From contig JAUYJQ010000071.1 in the NCBI GenBank assembly GCA_030699295.1, positions 1 to 6,015 of the forward strand: a DNA stretch of 6,015 nt. The letters run 5' to 3'. A program made the translations under genes and the position numbers. This DNA is from Candidatus Beckwithbacteria bacterium. Lineage in GTDB: Bacteria; Patescibacteriota; Microgenomatia; UBA1400; CG1-02-47-37. Of this stretch, positions 1 through 5,741 are shown in pieces; the first letter of the stretch is position 1, and each line of letters begins with the position of its first letter. The notes under the pieces are model-generated. The model saw only the letters and a list, made by a program, of their open reading frames with translations, was not told the DNA's origin and did no database searches.

Positions 1-30
1 GCGAGGAAACTATATGAAAAAAATGCTTAA
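1..30 (+). CDS. 3' end of an upstream gene, probably a BrnT-like toxin (partial)
   Basis: Frame 1 is open from the window edge and reads ARKLYEKNA followed by TAA at 28-30. A basic tail with an Arg-Lys-x-x-Tyr-Glu pattern is typical of the C-terminus of BrnT-family toxins (RelE-fold ribonucleases), which often end in a stretch like R-K-E-R-x-x-Y-E. The next gene starts inside this frame (17-base overlap) and encodes a CopG/BrnA-type antitoxin, matching the usual toxin-first order of BrnT-BrnA operons. Only nine residues are visible, so the family call rests mostly on the neighbour; any protein with a basic tail would fit the sequence alone. Confidence 0.45.
   Translation, partial: ARKLYEKNA
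3..6 (+). promoter_or_regulatory. Shine-Dalgarno of the CopG-type antitoxin gene
   Basis: GAGG lies 7 bases before the ATG at 14. This spacing favours ATG 14 over the in-frame ATG at 23. The site lies inside the end of the upstream reading frame, so the antitoxin can be translated from the toxin transcript. Confidence 0.6.
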
Positions 31-274
31 ATTGCCAAAATTTCGAAACGAAGACCAAGAAAGAGAGTTCTGGGCCAAAATCGACCTGACTGATTATTTT
101 GAACCAAAAGATTTTGTGCCGGTATCTTTTCCTAACTTAAAACCAACTTCCCGCTCAATTTCTATCAGGCTGCCTTTATACTTGTTGAACCGGGTTAAAG
201 AAAAAGCCAATGAGATCAATGTGCCTTATCAGTCTTTAATCAAGGGCTATATAAAACAGGCAGTTTTCGGATAA
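14..274 (+). CDS. CopG/BrnA-type ribbon-helix-helix antitoxin
   Basis: An 86-residue protein, full length for small antitoxins of the CopG_antitoxin/BrnA type. The N-terminal part (about residues 10-30) has the FRNEDQEREFW pattern followed by an acidic D-x-x-D-Y-F stretch, a hallmark of these antitoxins and likely to contact the toxin. Residues 46-84 form the ribbon-helix-helix: a beta strand (SRSISIRLP), a helix rich in Lys/Glu, a turn at NVPYQ and a second helix. Such proteins dimerise, bind the operon's own promoter and neutralise the partner toxin. The upstream frame that ends inside this gene is the probable toxin. Autoregulation is known for the family but its operator would lie outside the window. 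The family call is firm; BrnT as partner is inferred. Confidence 0.82.
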   Translation: MKKMLKLPKFRNEDQEREFWAKIDLTDYFEPKDFVPVSFPNLKPTSRSISIRLPLYLLNRVKEKANEINVPYQSLIKGYIKQAVFG

Positions 275-284
275 AGATTAGGAG

Positions 285-293
285 TGTTAGAAT
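285..293 (+). promoter_or_regulatory. Extended -10 promoter, probably giving a leaderless transcript
   Basis: TGTTAGAAT is an extended -10 element: TG, one base, then TAGAAT, which matches TATAAT at 5 of 6 positions. No good -35 is seen about 17 bases upstream, as expected for extended -10 promoters. With the usual 6-7 base distance, transcription would start at or beside the A of the ATG at 300. An in-frame stop at 288-290 rules out an earlier start for that gene. An AGGAG at 280-284 lies 15 bases from the ATG, too far for normal use, and would be left out of such a transcript. Confidence 0.5.
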
Positions 294-299
294 AAAGCC

Positions 300-1346
300 A
301 TGGTTGATACTGCTCTAAGCAAAGAAACGGAAAAATTAAAAGTCAAATTGGAAACGGCTAAGGTGCCGGCGGATTTGAAAACCAAAGCTCTGGAAATGAT
401 CGAACGGCTGAGTTTAATGGGCCAGTTCCAAGGGTACTCGACCGAGTACGAGCGGGTCAGCCAATACTTAAGCTGGATTACCAGTTTGCCGTGGGAGAAA
501 CTCACCCAAGACCGGTTAGAGTTGACCCAAGCCCGGCAGATTTTGGATAAACACCATTATGGCATGGACGAAGTCAAAGACAGAATTTTGGAATATTTGG
601 CCACTATGTCATTGACGCGCGGCAAAGAGGAAGCCGGCCGGGCGCCGATATTATGCCTGGTGGGTTTGGTCGGTACCGGCAAAACTACCTTCGGCCCGTC
701 ACTGGCTGAAGCTTTAAACCGGGCCTATGTGCGGATTCCTTTCGGCGGTTTGGGCTCGGCTCTCGACCTTCGGGGCCAATCCCGCTTGCATCCGGACGCT
801 GAACCGGGTTTAGTGATTAAAGCCTTAAAGCGGGCGAAAAGCCGTAATCCGGTCATGTTACTTGACGAAATCGATCGGGTAACTGTAGAAGCTAGGGCAG
901 ATATTATGGGCGTGTTGGTCGAGCTTCTCGACCCGGAACAGAACGCTCAGTTTACCGATCACTATCTGGATTACCCCTTTGATTTATCTCAGGTGTTATT
1001 CTTAGCTACGGCCAACAATACCAGAAACGTGGCCACAGCGGTTTTGGACCGGTTGGAAGTTATTCAAATGCCGAGCTACACAGATGAAGAAAAAATCGCC
1101 ATTGCCAAAGAATACATGTTGCCGAAAATTATTAAAGAATCAGGCTTGTCAGCTGAGAACTTACAGATTGATGAAAACATCTGGCCCAAAATTGTCCGGC
1201 CGTTGGGCTTTGACTCCGGCATCCGGACGCTCGAGCGGACAATCGAGGGCGTGGCCGGCAAAATTGCCCGGGAAATTGTTTCCGGCAAAGCCAAACAGTT
1301 TCATTTGACCTTAGACAATATTAAACAATATTTACCCAACTACTAA
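300..1346 (+). CDS. Lon-derived AAA+ ATPase without protease domain
   Basis: A 348-residue protein matching the middle of LonA proteases. Residues 1-110 correspond to the helical region just before the ATPase (YLSWITSLPW at 57-65, then HYGMDEVKDRILEYL). The AAA+ module follows: Walker A G122-x-x-G-T-G-K128-T129, Walker B LLDEID with D189/E190, a conserved DPEQN...DHYLD stretch at 211-224, sensor 1 N239, arginine finger R251 and sensor 2 R309 in SGIRTLER. The chain stops at LDNIKQYLPNY, where Lon's ATPase lid ends. Lon's N-terminal substrate domain and the whole S16 Ser-Lys protease domain are absent, and a full Lon is near 800 residues. Lon's aromatic pore loop (Tyr-Ile-Gly) reads His-Pro-Asp at 164-166. 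Predicted to be an active cytoplasmic ATPase but not a protease and perhaps not an unfoldase. The stop overlaps the RNase J start by one base. Confidence 0.88.
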   Translation: MVDTALSKETEKLKVKLETAKVPADLKTKALEMIERLSLMGQFQGYSTEYERVSQYLSWITSLPWEKLTQDRLELTQARQILDKHHYGMDEVKDRILEYLATMSLTRGKEEAGRAPILCLVGLVGTGKTTFGPSLAEALNRAYVRIPFGGLGSALDLRGQSRLHPDAEPGLVIKALKRAKSRNPVMLLDEIDRVTVEARADIMGVLVELLDPEQNAQFTDHYLDYPFDLSQVLFLATANNTRNVATAVLDRLEVIQMPSYTDEEKIAIAKEYMLPKIIKESGLSAENLQIDENIWPKIVRPLGFDSGIRTLERTIEGVAGKIAREIVSGKAKQFHLTLDNIKQYLPNY

Positions 1347-1348
1347 TG
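1344..1348 (+). promoter_or_regulatory. TAATG stop-start junction (translational coupling)
   Basis: The TAA of the ATPase gene and the ATG of the RNase J gene share one base. No purine-rich ribosome site is visible in the preceding 20 bases (the sequence is A/T and C rich), so the RNase J start is probably reached by ribosomes finishing the ATPase. Confidence 0.6.
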
Positions 1349-2677
1349 AATAAATTAAGAATCATTCCTTTGGGCGGCGGACCGGGAACGGTCACCAGCA
1401 ACATGTGGCTGTATGAATACGGCACTGACGCGCTGGTGGTCGACTGCGGCATCGGCTTTCCCGAAGACAAAGTTTCCGACGACATTCTCTTGCCGGATAT
1501 TTCTTATTTAACTACCAAGCGGCTGCAGCTTCACGGCGTGATATTAACCCACGGCCATGATGACCATTATGCGGCCTTACCTCACTTGCTGCCGCAACTG
1601 GGTTCTCCACCGATTTTCGGCTCTCGCTTAACCGCGGCTCTAGCTCAGGATAAGCTGGAGGAGTTTAAATTAAAACCCAAAGTTCAGGTACTTAAAGAAA
1701 CCGACCAGATAAAACTCGGGCCGTTTACGATTGACCCGATCCACATTACCCACTCGGTGCCCGACGCCTATCATTACTTAATTACTACCCCGGTCGGCCG
1801 GATTTACCACGGCAGTGATTTTAAGTTTGACCTGACTCCCTTAGACCACTGGCCGCCTAACTTTTCTAAGATTGTAGCTTTATCCCGGCCCGGTGTCTTG
1901 TGTTTGTTGGCCGATTGTTTGCGCTCAGAGCGGTCGGGGATGACGCCGTCGGAAACGACCTTAACCCCGGCTTTAAAGCGCGAGTTAAACCACTGGGGCG
2001 GCCGATTGATCTTTACCACTATGTCTTCGCAGATTCACCGGATCCAGCAGGCAATTGACGTGGCCCTGGGTTTTGGCCGGCGGATTTGCTTTATCGGCCG
2101 GTCGATGGAAAGAACCTCGCAGATTGCCCGGTCTTTAGGCATTTTGAGTTATCCCCAAAAAGCCCTGGTTAAGCCCCGGGAAATAAAACGCTTTAAAGAT
2201 TTTCAGCTGTGTTTGATAATTTCCGGCAGCCAGGGCCAGGAAGCCTCGTCCCTGACCCGTTATGCGGCCCAAAAACATAAAATTATCAAACCAAAAAGCA
2301 CTGATAAAATCATTTACTCAACGGATATTATTCCCGGTAACGAACAGGCAGTCTTTAAAGTGATTGACCAATTGGTGCGCCTGGGTGCCAGTGTGGTCTA
2401 CCAGGAAACTACCGATGACCTGCATGTTTCCGGGCACGCCTCGGCCACCGAGCAGCAGCTGCTAATGGAACTGGTTAACCCGCAATACCTTTACCCGATC
2501 GGCGGCAGTTTCCGGCACATGTATCGGTTTAAGGAAATCAGCAAGCAGCTGGGCTTTAAAGCTCAGCAGTGTATTCTGCCGGATTTTGGGCAGGTAGTGG
2601 AATTTGACGACAGCGGCAAAAGCCGGTTGGCGGAAATTTTGCCTTTAAAATTACCCCGGATTAATCAAAATCTATGA
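1346..2677 (+). CDS. rnj: RNase J-family metallo-beta-lactamase/beta-CASP protein, shortened and with altered motifs
   Basis: A 443-residue protein with the RNase J order of domains: beta-lactamase part, beta-CASP insert (about 200-345) and return to the lactamase fold. Family members act in the cytoplasm as 5'-3' exo- and endoribonucleases in mRNA decay and rRNA maturation. Seen: HGHDDH at 69-74, THSVPD with H136, D158 in HGSDFKFD, motif A D190, GRSME at 251-255, GSQG at 294-297, PGNE at 330-333 and HVSGHAS at 360-366. Odd points: the motif-C His of the usual PIHGE is G386 (PIGGS); TGD before the bridging Asp is GSD; the N-terminal GGLGEIGKN loop reads GGGPGTVTSN with one extra residue; and the roughly 100-residue C-terminal domain is missing. 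The family is certain, but nuclease activity is doubtful or altered. Coupled to the ATPase by TAATG and to ftsK by ATGA. Confidence 0.9.
   Translation: MNKLRIIPLGGGPGTVTSNMWLYEYGTDALVVDCGIGFPEDKVSDDILLPDISYLTTKRLQLHGVILTHGHDDHYAALPHLLPQLGSPPIFGSRLTAALAQDKLEEFKLKPKVQVLKETDQIKLGPFTIDPIHITHSVPDAYHYLITTPVGRIYHGSDFKFDLTPLDHWPPNFSKIVALSRPGVLCLLADCLRSERSGMTPSETTLTPALKRELNHWGGRLIFTTMSSQIHRIQQAIDVALGFGRRICFIGRSMERTSQIARSLGILSYPQKALVKPREIKRFKDFQLCLIISGSQGQEASSLTRYAAQKHKIIKPKSTDKIIYSTDIIPGNEQAVFKVIDQLVRLGASVVYQETTDDLHVSGHASATEQQLLMELVNPQYLYPIGGSFRHMYRFKEISKQLGFKAQQCILPDFGQVVEFDDSGKSRLAEILPLKLPRINQNL
2674..2677 (+). promoter_or_regulatory. ATGA start-stop overlap (translational coupling)
   Basis: The ATG of ftsK overlaps the TGA of the RNase J gene by four bases. 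The upstream bases show no convincing Shine-Dalgarno, so re-initiation is the likely way in. The next in-frame ATG, at 2719, would delete only part of the basic N-terminal tail. Confidence 0.6.
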
Positions 2678-4782
2678 GTCGGCATTCACGCCGCGGCCGG
2701 CGCAAAGAACCGTTTAAAATGCGGCTGCCCAAAGAGACGCTCTATACCCTGGTTTCCACCGGGTTGATTTTAGCCAGCGGTTTGACCCTGTTGTCTCTGT
2801 CGCAACAAGGAGCCCTGCTGGTTTTAATTTTTAACTTTTTTAATGCCCTGTTTGGTTGGGGAATTTTACTATTACCGTTTATTTTTTTATCATGCGGTTT
2901 GATGCTGACCCGCTTAAAATGGCGGATTACCAAACCCAATGTGTTTGTAGGCAGTTTAATTTTGTGGCTATCGGGCATCAGTTTGACAAAAGCCGGAACT
3001 ATCGGCAGTCAGATTTGGAACAGTTTAGCTGAGCTAATTTTTAGCAGCGGGGCAATCTTGGTGCTTTTAGCCGGGGTTTTTGTCGGCCTGGTAGTGATGC
3101 TGGAAACCAGCCTGGAAGACATGTTGCTATCGGCCCAGCGGTTTTATCAATGGAGCTTGAGATTCTTAAGTAAATTAAAGTCGAAGCAGCAGTTAAAGCT
3201 GCCGCTTAAAAACAAGGGCTTTACGGTCAAGGGTTTGACCGAAGAGGAGATAGTTAAGCCAACCCCCGCGGCCGATCGGCCAGCGGTATCTTTGCCGGTC
3301 AAGGCGGAAATTATCAGCAACCAGCCTAATGCCCAACAGCAGATTTGGCACTATCCGCCGACATCTTTATTGAGCGATGTTTCCGGCGGCAAGGCCGACA
3401 GGGGTGACGTCAACCAGAATGCTCAAATCATCAAGGATACTCTCGACAGTTTTGGGATCAGGGGCGAAATCAAAGAAGTTAATTATGGCCCGGCGGTGAC
3501 TCAATATGCATTAAAACCGGCCATCGGCACCAAGCTGTCTAAAATTACCAGTTTGCAAAATGATTTGGCTTTAGCCTTGTCTGCGCCCCACGGCCAAATC
3601 CGGATCGAAGCCCCGATTCCCGGCCGGGACATGGTGGGGATCGAAGTCCCTAATCTGTCGTTGGAAATTGTGGCCATGAAAAAGATGCTCGAGTCCAAAC
3701 AATTAAAAAATGAACCGAGTAAGTTAACTTTTGCCCTGGGAATGGACGTCGCCGGCCAGCCGGTAATTGCCGACATTGACAAAATGCCCCACGTCTTGAT
3801 TGCCGGAGCCACAGGTTCGGGTAAATCGGTCTGCATTAACTCGATTATTTCGACGGTTTTATTCAGGACGACGCCCCAGGAAGTGAAACTGATTTTGGTC
3901 GATCCCAAGCGGGTGGAGTTGACGGTATATAACGACGTGCCTCATCTACTAACACCGGTGATCGTCGAACCGGAAAAAGTGGTTTCGGCACTAAAATGGG
4001 CGATTAGTGAAATGGACCGGCGCTATAAAATTTTTGCCGAGTTTGGCGCCAGAAACATCGCCGCCTACAATGAACTCTCCGGCTTTCAAGCCCTGCCCTA
4101 TATTTTGATTATTATCGATGAGCTGGCTGATATTATTTTGCATAACCCGTCAGACGTGGAAGACGCGATTACCCGTTTGGCCCAAATGGCCCGGGCGACC
4201 GGGATTCACCTGGTGCTGGCGACCCAGAGGCCGTCGGTCGATGTTTTAACCGGGCTGATTAAGGCGAATATTAACTGCCGCATCTCTTTTAACGTTAACT
4301 CCATGGTTGACTCACGGGTAATTATTGACATGCCGGGAGCAGAAAAACTGTTGGGACGGGGAGATATGCTGTTCATTCCGCCGGATCAGGCTAAGCCTTC
4401 CCGGATTCAGGGAACCTTTATTAGTGACGCGGATACCAAAAAACTGATTGAATTCTTGAAAAAATCCTCAACCCCGGTCGAGTATACCGAAGAAGTAACC
4501 CAAAAATATAAGTCCAAGATGGCCGGCCCTGCGTCTGCGGGGACTGAGCCCGAAGACGAACTGTTTACCGAAGCGGTTCGGCTGGTCGTCCAGTATAGCC
4601 GGGCCTCTGCCAGCTTACTGCAGCGGCGGTTGTCGATCGGCTATGCCCGGGCGGCGCGGATTATTGACCAGTTGGAGCGGGCCGGAGTCGTCGGCCCGGG
4701 CGAGGGCGCTAAAGCCCGGGATATTTTAGTCAGCAATGCGGACACCTTTTTGGCCAGCCGGCAACAGAACCAGGAGCAATAA
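2674..4782 (+). CDS. ftsK: DNA translocase FtsK/SpoIIIE
   Basis: A 702-residue membrane-anchored ATPase that pumps chromosomal DNA through the closing division septum and assists dimer resolution. A basic N-terminal tail (1-20) is followed by about four membrane segments (near 23-42, 47-78, 89-104 and 119-143), then a short linker (about 165-240), much shorter than in E. coli FtsK. The motor follows: alpha part about 245-345, RecA-like beta part with Walker A G378-A-T-G-S-G-K384-S385, Walker B IIIDELAD with D482/E483, ATQRPS at 516-521 and GAEKLLGRGDMLF at 555-567. The winged-helix gamma domain at 628-685 (RRLSIGYARAARIID, then VVGPGEGAKARDIL), which reads orienting DNA sequences, is intact. 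Size and order resemble SpoIIIE-type proteins. It starts by ATGA overlap with the RNase J gene and ends directly against the RodZ-like gene. Confidence 0.97.
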   Translation: MSRHSRRGRRKEPFKMRLPKETLYTLVSTGLILASGLTLLSLSQQGALLVLIFNFFNALFGWGILLLPFIFLSCGLMLTRLKWRITKPNVFVGSLILWLSGISLTKAGTIGSQIWNSLAELIFSSGAILVLLAGVFVGLVVMLETSLEDMLLSAQRFYQWSLRFLSKLKSKQQLKLPLKNKGFTVKGLTEEEIVKPTPAADRPAVSLPVKAEIISNQPNAQQQIWHYPPTSLLSDVSGGKADRGDVNQNAQIIKDTLDSFGIRGEIKEVNYGPAVTQYALKPAIGTKLSKITSLQNDLALALSAPHGQIRIEAPIPGRDMVGIEVPNLSLEIVAMKKMLESKQLKNEPSKLTFALGMDVAGQPVIADIDKMPHVLIAGATGSGKSVCINSIISTVLFRTTPQEVKLILVDPKRVELTVYNDVPHLLTPVIVEPEKVVSALKWAISEMDRRYKIFAEFGARNIAAYNELSGFQALPYILIIIDELADIILHNPSDVEDAITRLAQMARATGIHLVLATQRPSVDVLTGLIKANINCRISFNVNSMVDSRVIIDMPGAEKLLGRGDMLFIPPDQAKPSRIQGTFISDADTKKLIEFLKKSSTPVEYTEEVTQKYKSKMAGPASAGTEPEDELFTEAVRLVVQYSRASASLLQRRLSIGYARAARIIDQLERAGVVGPGEGAKARDILVSNADTFLASRQQNQEQ
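4772..4776 (+). promoter_or_regulatory. Shine-Dalgarno of the RodZ-like gene
   Basis: AGGAG inside the last codons of ftsK, 6 bases before the ATG at 4783. This is the clearest ribosome binding site in the window and fixes the start immediately after the ftsK TAA. Confidence 0.8.
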
Positions 4783-5412
4783 ATGTTAACGGCGGGTGAG
4801 GCTTTGCGCCAAAAGCGCCTGGAATTAAAACTAACTTTTACTCAGGTGAGCGACACCACCAAGATTCCTTTGCCCTTGCTTAAAGCCTTGGAAAAGAGCC
4901 AATTTGACGAACTCCCCGGTTTCCCGTTTCTCAAAGGTATGGTGCAAAATTACGCCAAGGAATTAGGCCTAGACCCGGCAAAAATCGTGGCGGTGTTTAA
5001 GAGAGACTACGACCAGCAGCGCCATAAAGTGGTGCCGGTAGCTTTGGCTCAATCTTTAGGCCCGGCGCCGCTGACGAGTTTTCTGGAAAGACCGTTGACG
5101 CTGTTTTTGGGCGGAGTCATTTTGCTGACCGGTTTGGTTGGCTGGTCGCTGCTCCGGGTCTACCAGCCGCCGCGCCTGGAGATTAACGCACCTCAAAATG
5201 AGCAAACAGCGATTAGCCCAGTAGTCATCAGTGGTAAAACCGACCGCGATGCCAGCTTGAGTGTTAATGGTAAAATAATTAACCTTAATCCCGACGGCAG
5301 TTTTGCGACGACTTATACGGGCGACTCGGGGACTTACGAGCTGATTTTCAAGTCCACTTCCCGCCGCCAGAAAACCACAGAAGTTACCCGTAAAATTATC
5401 ATTATTGACTGA
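4783..5412 (+). CDS. rodZ: RodZ-like HTH membrane protein with an Ig-like outer domain
   Basis: A 209-residue bitopic protein. Residues 3-75 form the HTH_25 domain of RodZ: GEALRQKRLELKLTFTQVSD, then the helix at TKIPLPLLKALEK and the family pattern LPGFPFLKGMVQNYAKELGLD. A membrane helix follows at about 104-126 after an Arg, so the HTH is cytoplasmic and the C-terminus outside. Residues 131-209 look like a small beta-sandwich (LEINAP, then SGKTDRDASLSVNGKII, NPDGSF and GTYELIFKS), resembling Ig-like or glucodextranase-B-like domains rather than the DUF4115 tail of model RodZ. In other bacteria RodZ links the MreB cytoskeleton to the cell-wall machinery and shapes rod cells; whether MreB exists here cannot be seen. 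The gene abuts ftsK (TAA-ATG), matching the ftsK/spoIIIE-rodZ proximity in Firmicutes. The HTH call is strong; the RodZ function is inferred. Confidence 0.82.
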   Translation: MLTAGEALRQKRLELKLTFTQVSDTTKIPLPLLKALEKSQFDELPGFPFLKGMVQNYAKELGLDPAKIVAVFKRDYDQQRHKVVPVALAQSLGPAPLTSFLERPLTLFLGGVILLTGLVGWSLLRVYQPPRLEINAPQNEQTAISPVVISGKTDRDASLSVNGKIINLNPDGSFATTYTGDSGTYELIFKSTSRRQKTTEVTRKIIIID

Positions 5413-5418
5413 GATTAA

Positions 5419-5447
5419 TTGACAAAATGACAGCCTTCCCTGATACT
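5419..5447 (+). promoter_or_regulatory. Sigma-70-type promoter placing its start at the ATG (leaderless)
   Basis: TTGACA at 5419-5424 matches the -35 consensus perfectly. After 17 bases, GATACT at 5442-5447 matches TATAAT at 4 of 6 positions, including the key second A and final T. Transcription would start about 7 bases on, at 5453-5455, which is the ATG of the next gene. No ribosome binding site precedes that ATG. The promoter fills most of the 41-base gap after the RodZ-like gene. Confidence 0.65.
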
Positions 5448-5453
5448 TAATTC

Positions 5454-5741
5454 ATGTTAACCTTGTCACAAATTCTTTTGGTCGTTGTCGTTACGCTCTT
5501 ATCGGTGCTGTTGACCATTTTTTCGATTTACGTTTTCCGGATTTTGGATCAGTTTAAGCAAACCATGGAAAAAACCAATTCGATGCTTGATGATATGAAG
5601 CGGATTTCTAAAGCCATCGCCGATCCGGTGGAGCACGTCTCGGAGTTTGTCGGCGGCCTGAAAAAGGGCGCCAAATTAGTCGAGCTGGCCGGTAAACTGA
5701 TCGAGAAAAAGAAGTCTGACAAATCGGAAAAAAGTGAGTGA
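5454..5741 (+). CDS. Small membrane-anchored helical protein, DUF948/YtxG-like
   Basis: A 95-residue protein with one strong N-terminal membrane helix (about 5-28: LSQILLVVVVTLLSVLLTIF). A helical, coiled-coil-like stretch follows (about 30-56, with RILDQFKQTMEKTNSMLDDM), then a Gly-Lys region (FVGGLKKGAKL) and a Lys/Ser/Glu-rich tail (84-95). The anchor followed by a soluble helix with regularly spaced hydrophobics resembles DUF948/YtxG proteins, and the next gene is YtxH-like, the usual partner in Firmicutes ytxG-ytxH. The function of this family is not well defined; envelope or stress roles are suggested elsewhere. The gene has its own promoter and no Shine-Dalgarno, and it overlaps the next gene by 8 bases. 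Similarity is by pattern and context only; a searched family match might be absent. Confidence 0.7.
   Translation: MLTLSQILLVVVVTLLSVLLTIFSIYVFRILDQFKQTMEKTNSMLDDMKRISKAIADPVEHVSEFVGGLKKGAKLVELAGKLIEKKKSDKSEKSE

Noticed and set aside
434..449. Inverted repeat GTACTCG-AC-CGAGTAC.
   Set aside because: It lies inside the ATPase gene and is produced by the codons for Tyr-Ser-Thr-Glu-Tyr; a 2-base loop is too small for a stable hairpin, and no second copy was seen.
1076..1308. Short open frames on both strands inside the ATPase gene.
   Set aside because: They run across conserved Lon-like sequence, have no ribosome sites, and look like by-products of the coding frame.
1300..1420. A frameshift or early stop hiding the Lon protease domain downstream of the ATPase.
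   Set aside because: The frame after 1346 is a continuous RNase J-family protein from its first residue, and no S16 protease motif follows, so the protease is truly absent here.
2982..2987. TTGACA resembling a -35 element inside ftsK.
   Set aside because: No acceptable -10 lies 16-18 bases downstream, and it encodes part of a membrane segment.
3501..3908. A 135-codon open frame on the minus strand.
   Set aside because: It lies opposite the conserved FtsK motor including Walker A, its translation resembles no family, and it is explained by codon usage of ftsK.
5413..5453. A terminator after the RodZ-like gene.
   Set aside because: No GC-rich stem followed by a T run is present; the gap is accounted for by the promoter.
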